Shown in pieces: positions 24,633-35,844 of a stretch of DNA of 64,000 nt (positions are counted from its first letter, which is position 1; the number at the start of each line of letters is the position of its first letter). Source of the DNA: Lunularia cruciata (taxonomy: Eukaryota; Streptophyta; Marchantiopsida; Lunulariales; Lunulariaceae); assembly GCA_948567375.1 (NCBI GenBank), contig OX419755.1, forward strand, positions 66,592,944 to 66,656,943, read 5' to 3'. The notes beneath the pieces were generated by a model, which saw only the letters and a list, made by a program, of their open reading frames with translations, searched no databases and was not told where the DNA came from. Position numbers and translations under genes: made by a program.

Positions 24633-26755
24633 ATGTTGTCTGCTTTTCTTCCCTCTTGTCTTTCGTCCTCCGCATTTTCTTTGGAGAATCTGCGCCAGCA
24701 CCAGAGAGTTATGGCTACTGCATCTGTGGATGATCCGCCTCGGAGCGCTCCGACTCATCAGGTTGGTCGACAATTTACCAATCTCTGAGATGAACTGGCA
24801 CTCTCGAAAATTTTGTGAGTTGTATTTCAATAGTGGAGTCTACGTGGCTGAAGTTGTACTCTACCTCGGAGTTCAGTTTATTGAGCGGCAGTTTGTCGGT
24901 CCCAGAGGATTTTTTATCGCTTTGTTGGAATGCGTTGTGCTAATTCATTGTGAAAGTAGGACCACTTACCGAGATCCCTGTAACTAGGCTGTCACATTTT
25001 GCTAGATTAATTTGGCCACGCAGGGATTTGTGGAGTCCTATGGAAGTGTTTCCTTGTGGGCTTGCCATTCAAACTCTCCTGCTATGCTCTGTTTCTATAA
25101 TTGTTGTCTCTGCTGAGTTTGTGGATTTTACTCTGCGTGATTCATGTTTATGAACTAACAAAGCTAATCTTATGTAATTTGGTCCTATGGCAATTACTGC
25201 ACGGGCTTCCCTGTCCAGACACTGACAATATGACCGTCTGATTCTGGGGTATTGGACAGATTTCCAAGCGGCTTCAAAATCTGAAACCTACAGTTTTTAC
25301 TAAGTTCAGCATCTTGGCGTTGGAGCATAATGCCGTTAATTTGGGCCAGGGTTTTCCGAATTTCGACGGCCCAGAATACATAAAAGAAGCTGCAATTGAT
25401 GCAATTAAGACCGTGGGTAAAAATCAGTACGCTCGAGGTCATGGTATTCCTGCTTTGAATGCAGCAATTGCAGAAAGGTTCAATAAGGAAAATGGTTTAA
25501 CAGTGGATCCCGAAGCTGAGGTTACTGTTACCTCGGGTTGCTCGGAAGCTATTGCTGCCACCATGATTGGTTTGATAAATCCAGGTGATGAAGTGATATT
25601 GTTTTCTCCTTATTACGATTCCTATGAAGCAACTTTGGCAATGGCTGATGCCAAGATCAAGTCAGTCACTCTGAGACCGCCAGATTTCGCTGTCCCTCTT
25701 GAAGAGCTCAAAGCTGCTTTCTCTTCCAAAACAAAGGCTATTCTTGTTAACACACCTCATAATCCTACTGGCAAGATCTTTTCGCGCAAAGAACTAGAGC
25801 TGATTGCTTCTCTGTGTCAAGAACACGACGTTTTGGCCATCACTGACGAGGTGTACGACAAGCTGGTCAGTGATTGAACTCACGTCTCTATCAACTTGGA
25901 AACTTTCATTTCACTTCATACTTGGGATTAAAGAGTCTTTCTGCGACTAGGATGTGTGTAGTTGGATGTCTCCTAACAGACTCAAACCTTGTTAGATACT
26001 TCATATGGGTTGACTTGACGGTTTCCAACAAATCTGGAAATTTTAAACGCAGTCGTTTGGATGCAACTATTCTGCTGTTAGGCAGTTTGTCGGGATAAAG
26101 TTATATCTACTTGGCATTCGTTGTTAACTTCGTCTTCAGGTAGTAGAAGTCACGGTGGCCTTTAACTTGTGTTTGATCTTTAAAATTGCAGGTTTTTAAA
26201 GGAGAGCACGTATCCCTCGCTTCCCTGGAAGGAATGTTTGAGAGAACGATTACACTTAATTCCTTGGGGAAAACCTTCTCGTTAACAGGTTGGAAAATTG
26301 GCTGGGCAATTGCCCCTCCTCATCTTACATGGGGAATCCGGCAAGCGCATTCATATTTAACCTTTGCTGTAGCCACCCCCTTCCAGTGGGCAACAGTGGC
26401 GGCACTAAAGTCACCAGATTCCTACTACGAGGAACTTGTGAAGGAGTATAGTGCGAGAAAAAAGGTTCTCATAGATGGGCTTAAAGATGTGGGATTCACC
26501 GTGTACGAACCGGATGGCACTTACTTTGTGATGGCCGATCATACCCCATTTGGCTTCAAGGATGATACAGAGTTCTGTGAGTACTTGGTCAAGGAAGTAG
26601 GAGTGGCAGCCATCCCTCCGAGTGTCTTTTACGCAAACCCTGAGGATGGAAAAAATTTGGTGCGGTTTGCCTTCTGCAAAGATGTTCCCATCATAAAGGA
26701 AGCCATGGAGAGGCTTAAAGCTAAACTGAAGATGCCTGCTTTATCTCCTCCGTAG
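24633..26755 (+). CDS. PLP-dependent class I/II aminotransferase (At1g77670-like)
   Basis: Three exons: 24633-24761, 25260-25865 and 26192-26755, both introns in phase 0, giving about 432 residues as usual for the family. The protein resembles plant kynurenine/glutamine/aromatic aminotransferases of fold type I, which move an amino group between amino acid and 2-oxo acid via pyridoxal phosphate. Visible motifs: NLGQGFPNFDGP, QYARGHGIP, NTPHNPTGK, DEVYDKL, the cofactor lysine in NSLGKTFSLTGWKIGW (about residue 272) and NLVRFAFCK with the carboxylate-binding Arg. The first 40 residues are Ser/Leu/Arg-rich and could target a plastid or mitochondrion. A second Met at 24711 would give a cytosolic form. 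Exact substrate is not shown by sequence. All catalytic residues look intact. Confidence 0.93.
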
Positions 26756-27658
26756 CTAAGGTGTACTGACTTTACCATTCGTGGCAGCTCTGCGTCAGAA
26801 GTTCCAAAATTTGCGAAACGATCAACTTTAGCTTAAGGATCTGGATGGGCAATTTGGCGAAATTCTTTTTGCATGATCTCTGCAGGACAGCCACCACGAA
26901 TCTACGGAGCCAACCTGGCTTGCAATTGCTCGTCCAGTTCTGTTTGGATGTATAGGTCGTCTAAATACAAGTGCATCAAGAGAAGGTAAGAAGAATACAT
27001 TCGAACACTCAGTGAGCCTCTGATTGAACTTCCAAAGTTCGCAAGAGGCTCCTTGTATTGATTGTGTAAAGAGCTCAAGTGCCCAGTAAAATTGTACATG
27101 TAATGCATTTTCACAACGTGTATATACACTTATTGCGAGGTCTAAAGAGTCCGAATCAAAGCAACAGTTGAACCATAGCATGTACCTTAACAACGGTAAG
27201 GACTTCAAACCCTTGCAGGAGGAGACGATCTAATGCCTAATGCCTCTCCCTCACCAGCTTTGGGTGAACTGAGAACTCCTTATCGACATCTGAGTGTGTG
27301 GCGTCGTCTACTTCTCTCGCTGGTTGTTCTGGGAGATTCTCGAGAAAACTGAGTGAGAGCAATCCCCTTCTTCTCTTTTCTTCTCTTCCCTGCGGCGATG
27401 GTTTAATAAGCCGAGCTTGAAGAAGGGCACCTCCCGTCCCAACACTTTAACTATTCAAATAAATTAGTTGCGTTCTGTAGCAAAGAAACCCGTCCAAATA
27501 CGAGGGAGCAATTCCCTCCCTGTCTCAAAAAGCCTAACAAAGCACACACTTATGTCCTCCAGCTAAACGCCTCCTATGTACTCCAGCCTCCTCTAGCTTA
27601 CATAGCTACCATTCACTCCATTGAACCACAACACCGTAGCTTTGCGCCCCAAACTCTC
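26756..27658. other. Convergent intergenic region
   Basis: It lies between the stop codons of the aminotransferase (plus) and TMEM230 (minus) and presumably holds both 3' UTRs. No other gene is recognised. Confidence 0.6.
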
Positions 27659-28416
27659 TTAGTAAGCCGGAATTCTCGAGAACGAGTAGCCGTTGAAACC
27701 CCGCCAAGAGTAATATGCTATCCTGGTCGCATAAAATCCTGCACCAACAAGATCAACGAAGTAATTCGCTACTGCACCAACACTCGTCTGATACCACCGG
27801 TTATGGAGTATCTGCCTCACGTCCTCAATCGTCAAACGCAACTGTATACAACTCATAGTTGGCAAGAGATAATGGACCTCTGCCGATTTCGCTCAATTTG
27901 TCCGCCAACTTCCGTAGCATGTCAGACTAAAGCGGAGGCAGGCGGAGAAGAAAACACAAAGTTTTGGATTATAAAATCAACGGCCAATCGTGCTGACCAG
28001 TACCGTGAGGGAGAAACGAGATGTATTTATACAAATTCAAGAACTATATATAATACTGCACGAGACTCAAGTTCAGGGAGAGATTCGTGTAGACAGGACG
28101 GTGGGGAAGAACCAAAGATCGTACCAGGAATAAAAACGATGAGCCCGAGAGAAAGAAACCCGTAAGCCTGAGAAGAATCCCCGCCGATGTGCCCCGTGAA
28201 AAGAAAGTGCGAAATCACGAGGAAGAAACAACCCAGAGATAAAAGAAACAGCGCAAGGGCGATCGACTTGCACGGAACCTTATCGGGAACTTCATAATTG
28301 AACCTCAGATCCTCCTCCTCGTGCTGCTGCTCCCTAGTGGGGAAATCACCTTTCCCCAGCTCCTCCCGGGACGAAAGCGCCGAGTACCGCAAATTGGGCC
28401 GAGTTCTTTGCGCCAT
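27659..28416 (-). CDS. TMEM230-like membrane protein (DUF872 family)
   Basis: Two exons on the minus strand: 28416-28125 and 27738-27659, with a 386-bp GT-AG intron that splits a Gly codon (IPG|GFYATRIAYYSW). The product is 123 residues, close to eukaryotic TMEM230 proteins. It has a polar acidic N-terminus, VPCKSIALALFLLSLGCFFL as first membrane helix, FTGHIGGDSSQAYGF loop, second helix FLSLGLIVFIPG, and the hallmark end RIAYYSWRGFNGYSFSRIPAY. The animal protein sits on trafficking vesicles; the plant role is not established. It is divergent to TGD4, with 636 bp between start codons. Sequence looks intact. Confidence 0.94.
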
Positions 28417-29052
28417 CGTTTCCCTCCCTTCCCTTCTCTGAAATAATGTAGAATGAATGCTGCGAGACAGCCTCCATGACTGTCGTAACCGCACTATTGC
28501 TACCAGAGGGCCTAAAAAAGAACTCTCCAGTCCTGCCTGCAGGCAGATAGAGTGGGACCTACAAAGAGAGAGAAAATATACATCTTCCACTTTCACACAT
28601 GCGAGAGATCTGGGAGCCAAAAGACAAACAGGCTGCACTTTACACTTGGAAGAAGTTGGGAGAGATCTCTGGGATGGGCAACAGCACTCCATAACCAGCA
28701 TCCACTCATGTAAATGGAACGAATTGATCCGTGAAGAGTTGGGTGGTAAGGTGAGAGGGGACGAAGTGAGAGGAGTGAGGTGCTTCTTCCTTATCAGGGG
28801 GTTTGGTCCTTCGGATCATTTTCGACGACGAAGTAGACTCGTGGGGAGACTGGCCGCGTTTTGGACACATTTAGAGTGGGGCGGTGTATTGAAAGGTTGG
28901 ATTGGTTGGTTTGGTACTTGAGTGGAAGATGTAGGGGGCCAGGAAGCGGTGTTTCGGAAGGCAGTGGTGGCGAATGGTGGTCAAGAGCGTTAGGAGGAGA
29001 GGGACAGTGGGGTAAGAGGAGTTTTAGGGGCGTGGGGGAGGGAAGCGGAGAT
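28417..29052. promoter_or_regulatory. Shared divergent upstream region of TMEM230 and TGD4
   Basis: The two start codons are 636 bp apart on opposite strands, so both promoters must lie here. The right half is G-rich on the plus strand. The frame of TGD4 exon 1 stays open upstream to 28861, but that translation is Gly/Arg-rich and unlike the family, so I treat it as 5' UTR. No core promoter element is called. Confidence 0.5.
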
Positions 29053-32000
29053 ATGGAGCCAATGCGAGCGGTGCTGGCGGCAAAATTCTGGAACGAGGAG
29101 GTAGAGTCTACTAGTTCCCTTCATGCGGTGGTGCATTCCGTGCCATGTGAGCCGCCCGTGCTAGGCCTTGTTCGTGGTAGCAAGCTGTCGAGGTCTCAAC
29201 AGCTTCTTCTAATTCAGAGAGTGTTGGGGGTACCTTTTACTCCATCCGTTGAACCCCCCAATGCTTGGAACAAAAAATGCGGTGGCCTCGTTCTGGACCG
29301 CGTCATCGCCAGTGCCGGGGGTACCAATTGGTGCGTATTTCCCTTCGTACCTATGGGAATCTCCTTCATACCATTTCTCCTTTTAATTTTTGGAGGTATT
29401 CTCCGACTTAGAAGTTTGAGGAAGAATCAAAAAACTCACGATGATTTCCCGAAGATTGTTGGGAATGGTGACATAAAATAGCGATTCCGCTAGTACCAGG
29501 TCGTCAGAATGTAATATGTAACGAAGAACTAGATTTTTGACAAAATTCAGCCATAGATTCATGAGTTGAAATGCAGTCCTGTCACAATCTCTCTTGAAGG
29601 GCCGTGGCTTATTCTCAGACGTTTAGGGTTTTCACGTCGGTTGCGTTTCGTTTTCAGTAGCTTTTAACCCAAGGAAAGGAGCGAGAATTCAAACTCTCGG
29701 TCAATTTATATCTTTTTGCAGTGTAACTAGCATCTAGGTGTTGAAATTATGAATGTTCTTACCCTTGAAACGTTTTCGCCGAAGCGGAGGTTGAGACGAA
29801 CCTCTAAGTTGTGCTAGTTTTGTGATACTATGCCGTCGAAAATTTGGTTTTGGTGCTTCCAGAATCTGGTAACATGAAATTGTAATCATATCTTTCATCT
29901 TTGAACAAAATAGGTGGGCTACAGTCACAGGACGAGCTCGAGCGCAAAGATTCTGGTGGTTGGAGAAACAACGGGGAGAGAACATAAACCAAACCCCCGA
30001 GCCTTTATCCCCTCAGGAAGAGGAGAAATGGTGGCATCGAGGAAAAAGACTACTGGACTCGTCCTTGTACGCCCTATCTACTCGTTCACGGTTCAGGCTG
30101 AGCCCTCGTACCACGCTGAGTATGAGTTCGGAGCTAGATTCCATGATAGGATTATTTCCAGAACCTGAAGTTGCACAAGGTCGGGAGCCGAAGCAAAACC
30201 CATGGAGGGGTCGTGCTAGTCTCCGTCACAAGGTGATGAATATTCCGATTCTCTCTGTGCGTTGTTTCTACTATGTTCACTTATTGATATGACGTAAATC
30301 CCGTGTGAAGCTTATCCATCCTATCGAGGTTTCAACAATCCATCCTCTCTGCTGATTGCTTTACTATGTTCACTTAGTAATATCAAGTAGATCCTGTGTG
30401 AATCCTTAAAAATGTGGCACTCCGAATCGGCTGTATTTTCTAGTCTCTTACCTATAAGCCCAGTAAGGTCTTAGGGAAATGCTCATGTCTACGTGTGGTT
30501 TGCAGCGTGAAAGACATGACTGGATTCTGGAGTCAGCGTGGCATGAGCAGTTTGTGGACAGAGAAGCGCGATACTGGGAGGTGCCCCAGGTCACAACACT
30601 GGATGTAGCCTCTGTAGGATCAACGTCGGGGCTTCGTTATAGACTGGGTTTGCACCATAGTTCAGGAACTCCAGTTGAGTGTCCAAAAATAGACGGTAGT
30701 GTTTTGGGAGGAGTTCCGGGCGGAGCAACTCCTGGACTTCGAGCACAAGCTGCGGTGTCAATGGAGAAAGAAGTGCATGTGTGGAAGCCGAAAACAATGT
30801 GCAGGAGACGCGCAAACAGGCGACCGTATAATCTACTAGCTGCTCGACCGCATGTTACATTCTCAGGAATTGCTGGTGAGCTTTACGTGTGCAGATTTTG
30901 TAGTCTTATTCTCGGTTTTCTCATGTAGTCTAAACTAGTTTAAACTAGAACACCGCGTATACGATCTTCTCTTTTTAATGGACTTGCCACTTAATATGCC
31001 GATGGGTGAATTTCCAATGGACTGAGCCGTAAATATCTGGCCCCGGTCATTCGGACGAAAGTAGGAGCTGTCGCAAGTACCTGTGGAATACCCGTCTCCA
31101 GTCATTATGTACCTGAAAGGTCTTTCTTTTATTCTTGTCTAGTACATGAGACCTTAGGATCCATACGAATCTCAATGCCTTTCTATTCTACTAATGTTTT
31201 GGTCATCAATCAGAAGTCTGAAGTACTCAGATACACAAAATTAGCACTACTATACTAGCAACTGCATATACTTTTCTAGAGGTAGTGCCTTTTGTGACGA
31301 TGTGCCCCCTTCTGAGTTGGACTCTAAGTATGTGCAGACATTTGTTGTGTTCTTTTCAGGGGGCTTAGTCTGCGCAAATCTTAAAAGGACCCCGGAGGAA
31401 TTAACTTCAGCCCCAAGCACACCTACAAGTCCTGCGACCCTCTCCCTGGGGAAGAATTCTGGTCCTATGACAGCTGATATGTTCGCGTCTCTTGGAGTAT
31501 CGGCACAATATGGGCTATTTCAAAGACCATTCCTGGATCATACAAAGCTCAGTGCTAGATTGGACATTGGAGCAGCATCATCGTTGCTGGCAGCGACAAG
31601 ACACTCAGAGAACACTCCACCTGTAAGCGATACAATTAATGGGTGGATCGATAAAGGGTTACCCACTATTGCACTCAGTCTGCAGCAACAGGTGAGGCCA
31701 TGTTTTACCGTACCAGGCCATTGCACTGTTGGTGATTCTACTCCATTTTCGGTTCTATTCGTGTATTTGACCATTGCTTCAGTCCACTTCAAATTAGGTG
31801 CTCACAATTCTGGGATTTGTTTTAAGTGCCTTTCGGGAATTTTTGAGTTTCACTTTCAGTAAACTTAGGCTACGACTTCTTTTAAATGTTAATGACAGAA
31901 TGCTAAAAGTGACACGAGATGTCTGAGTTTTTCGACTGTTTCGGAGACGCTTCACGTAGTTCCCAGAGTTTTATTGTCCACCTCTAGTCATTTAGGTTTT

Positions 32001-32248
32001 CTAATTGGTAACTATCTAACATATCATCTCCCCACTTGATGCAGTTGGTGGGGCCAATTCGAGGGCGTGTTGACTCCAGATTCTCATTCGATCCTTCTAC
32101 TATAGCAAGTCCTGAACGGCCACGCTTGCAAGAAATTACATATGGGATGGACTGCGCTTTGGAATCACTGGGTGCAGCCAGGCTCGTCGTCTGGTACTCT
32201 CCATCGAGGCGCGAAGGTATGGCCGAGCTTCGCATATTAGAAAGATGA
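29053..32248 (+). CDS. TGD4: TGD4, plastid outer-envelope lipid transfer protein
   Basis: Five exons: 29053-29330, 29914-30232, 30506-30875, 31360-31691, 32045-32248. All junctions fit GT-AG and phase, giving about 500 residues (Arabidopsis TGD4 is 479). TGD4 is a phosphatidic-acid-binding beta-barrel of the chloroplast outer envelope, needed to bring ER-made lipid to the plastid. Matches in order: PVLGLVRGSKLSRSQQ near the N-terminus, KRLLDSSLYALSTRS in exon 2, EQFVDREARYWEVP and YRLGLHHSSGTP and ARPHVTFSGIAG in exon 3, SLGVSAQYGLFQRPFLDHTK and ALSLQQQ in exon 4, VGPIRGRVDSRF and VVWYSPSRREGMAELR in exon 5. The start could also be the Met at 29062. No defect seen. Confidence 0.92.
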
Positions 32249-35200
32249 TCGAAGTGCAGAGTTCGTCCTGTGAAACCAAGATTGCAGATTAAGAGGGACA
32301 GACGTGAAGCTGCTGATAGAGGTGAAGTTAGTCAAGCTTATCCCTTTCTCCGATAGGACTTATTACTGTCATCGAAAGGTACTTGTGTACCTAGGTGATC
32401 TATGCCCATTCATTTCCCATAGAAAGCCAGGATGATGTTTCTTCAAGATACATCCCTGTACTTCTCTACAGTTAACAGACTCATAGGTCTAGGTTGTGGA
32501 CTGAAAGTGGAGATGTGATTACAGGGTCTCCACAATTTTTTGAGATATCCTTGGTATGAGCACCTTTGTTGTTGCACAATATGGAGCATTGCTTGCCATA
32601 ACTTGTACAACGAACTATTTCTGGGTATGATATGCTCGGTGCTCCATTATTTTGTGAAGGGACATCTCTGTATTGCTAGTGACATCCATTTCAGGGTTAT
32701 AAGGATAACGACGTAAAAGGCCCTTGATCCAACTGTCAGTGTTATGGACTTTATCAGTTGTTTGTAGAACCTTAGGTTCCCAATCTAAGATGGGAGCTCG
32801 TTGCCATATTCTTTGCTGTAACTTACCCACCACAGTCGACCATCTTTTGTGCCTACATTGACGGCTATCATTCTAAATTCAAATCCATAACCATTTGGAC
32901 CCCCTTTTCCCGGGATGGATAATCTTTGCTAAAAGGAGAACAATTCGTGTGTTTGTCTACAAGGATTACTGACTGCTGGAACAGTTGATGTATTCACGTG
33001 GTCTCTGGCGGTACTGTTTCAAGTGATGCATGCAGACCCTCTTTTCATGCACCACAGAATCCATGATATTCTGGTTCCGGCATCATAAGGTGACGGATCC
33101 AAAGTAACGAAGGTTGACTAGAATGACCCACGTGAGAGATGCATTGACAAGAGAGCTTAGCAGGTCAATGATGCAGTTGGGGCCACAGGTATGCACTCTG
33201 GAACTTGAAGCAGAGGTGCAAAGTCTAACTGGAAAAAGATCAAGCCATTGCAGTAAAGATCCGACTGTCTGTAGTTCCAACAGTGTTAAGATATTACGAC
33301 TTGAAAGGCTAGAATTACCCAGGGTCCACCCTACATAGATGCAGGATGAACAGAAGTAAATTTGTCAGTCCCTGGCAATTTTCGGCGGGCATTTTTCGAC
33401 GTCTTCTCTATTCAGCAATCACCAGGCATGTGTTCAATGGAATGTTTCGTTCCGGGATTTAGCACTTAGTGTAATCCTTGAGTTTGGCTTCGCCGTACTC
33501 CCCAGGAAAGGATATCAGGCACAGGGATGTCTCATTTGATCTAAAGAAGATATGAACTGACCACAGGACAGGGACTTCCTTACTTGAAAGGGAGTCCGTT
33601 TGATCGGAGAGATGATCGGCACCAAGACCATAGACCACGATATCGTTCACAGCCAAGATGCTTAGCTCGAAAGGGTACTAAGAGCTGGCAGAAACCATGT
33701 TCTACTGATATGGAAACATCTTTTGAGCGAGATTTTAACTTCTTGCGGATGTCAGAGAACATGGTCTGCTCGTCTCTCATCCCGGATTAGAGATGTTATG
33801 CATAATATCTGAAAATGAGAATTCACCGACTGACCCTAAAATCCGAAGGGATTATTCTCTGACTACTGTATGATAGTGCAATACCCCGCTTCATGGACTC
33901 GCCATAAGAAAAGCCCTTATTTCTCCTCAAAGTAGCTTAGTAAGAACGTAAGGGGTGAAACACAACGTGTAGGAAACTCCGGCGAGGTCAAAACAAAATC
34001 TTCTTGCAGATTAAATCTATCCAAGAACTTGTGGATTCTTTGATCACAACACAACTCAAGCGTCTAAGTTCCTACACTAGCGGTTAAACGCAGCTCTCTC
34101 AAGACAGACCCAGGCGTGGGAAGTTTTAGAAGAGGAGATTTAACGTGCAGTACTTGAACTACAGCGTAGACTTCGGTGTATACGATGCCGCTCTTCAGGA
34201 AAATTTGCATGTACATCTCTAGATACATAAAATTCAAGTCTCCCTACACTGCTCCCCAAACCTTGCTGTTGGTGAATTGCAATACGCGAATTCTCATCTG
34301 GGAATTGATCGCAGTGACCTCAAATCAGATGACTGTAACAAGGGCGAAGCGAATCGGAGTGCTTATGAGAACTTGATTATCTTTGGGGAATGATTGATTG
34401 ATTATTCTGAATCGGTGATTAGATGGCAGGTTCAGTGAAATTGATTGATTTGGACAGTTGCACTGAAACTGCAATCTAATCACCGTATATGACACAAAAT
34501 TGCCCCTTTAAGCGCAGGCGCATCTGTTGCGAGCATATTTGTTCACTTTCATACTTGGAATTTTACAAGCGCTTCTAGTACCGGAACTACTCTTCTTAAA
34601 ATGTGAATCCAAAAATGTGTCCGCAACGTATGGAGCTTCACCAATCATTGCGCAACCCCATAAACAACATAGCTTCAACAAAGTCAGCCTTCTTCCCATT
34701 GACGAGGCCCTTCCGTCCCTGTGCTATCTTCATTCAACACACTAACATCCAAAAGTGAGGATTCCTACTCAGAAGTTTGAGGAAGCTACTACAAGAGTCA
34801 TCCATCAGTTGTGGTGCCAAGAGGTCTCGGTGCATGTCCACATTTTCATCCTCTATGATTTCCGGAGTTTTCTTCTAGCTTCGCGTGGTTAAGAAGCAGT
34901 TCCGCAAACATGGAGGTGGGGAAATCAATTTGATTTGAAGTATTTTATTATAAATTTCCTAGACGACCAAATTAGGTGAATTTATGATCTTGTATTGAAG
35001 ACCCAACGAATTAACTTCTTCTTATAAAGGGTCTTCGACATTATTGGAGTATCTAAAACAAGGAAAACAAATTGTGTGATCATGAAATATAATATCTATG
35101 ACTCTTATCAAAAATTGTGTAGTTTCGGAACCATTCGAGATTGATTTCAAGTTTTTATGTTTTAAAAAGGTATCCCCTTTAACGAGTAAGAATCAAAGCA

Positions 35201-35844
35201 AAAATCATGTTTTGCTAAAATCAGATATAATTCAAAGAATATAGTCATTTAAGCATTGAATCATTAGAACATATAGAGTACATATTAGATCTTAGACAGA
35301 GTGACATGCACAAAATATTATATATTTACACAAGTAATAAAATTCTTAGGAGTTTAAGGTGGAATTTTACACACCTTCTTTATTAAATTTACAGCATAAC
35401 ACATCTAATAATCGATATAAGAATATAACATTTGAAATAAACATTGTCTCGCATAATATATAGACAATTTATGTAGATAAAAAGCAGTCTATCACAGACA
35501 ATGTACACAAAGGTAAAATGCCTTCCTCGAGGAAATTGAAGGTTAATAAAACAAGTTCATCGTAAATTTCACTTCCTTAAAATTCCGTTAAAGTACTTGC
35601 CAGATAATTCTACCCGGAGACTAAATCTACGGTAGGTCTCAGGCCACGAATATTTTCTATCAACGGTCATGTACGCATGAGTTACTCGGTTATGACAAGT
35701 GGCTGAAGCGTGGCCTTTTCTCAGGTGTACACTTGTACACTAGTCTTCAGTATTAAGCCAGCTCAGGTGATTTGGAGACTGTCACATCTTCACGGACGGG
35801 TAAGAGAAGGGAAGTTACTTGAAACTTTGTCCAAGCGAAAAGAG
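32249..35844. other. Intergenic region, no gene recognised
   Basis: Between TGD4 and the next gene. Short frames occur (for example 33114-33338 and 34527-34745, plus) but none matches a family I know and none can be joined by credible splice sites. The part from 34960 to 35500 is AT-rich. Confidence 0.45.

Noticed and set aside
24172-24675. 167-codon minus-strand frame
   Set aside because: It overlaps the plus-strand aminotransferase 5' region and the LINE tail, and its translation matches nothing. Regarded as a chance frame.
28861-29052. N-terminal extension of TGD4
   Set aside because: The frame is open upstream, but the Gly/Arg/Trp-rich translation is unlike TGD4, and the Met at 29053 fits the family length.
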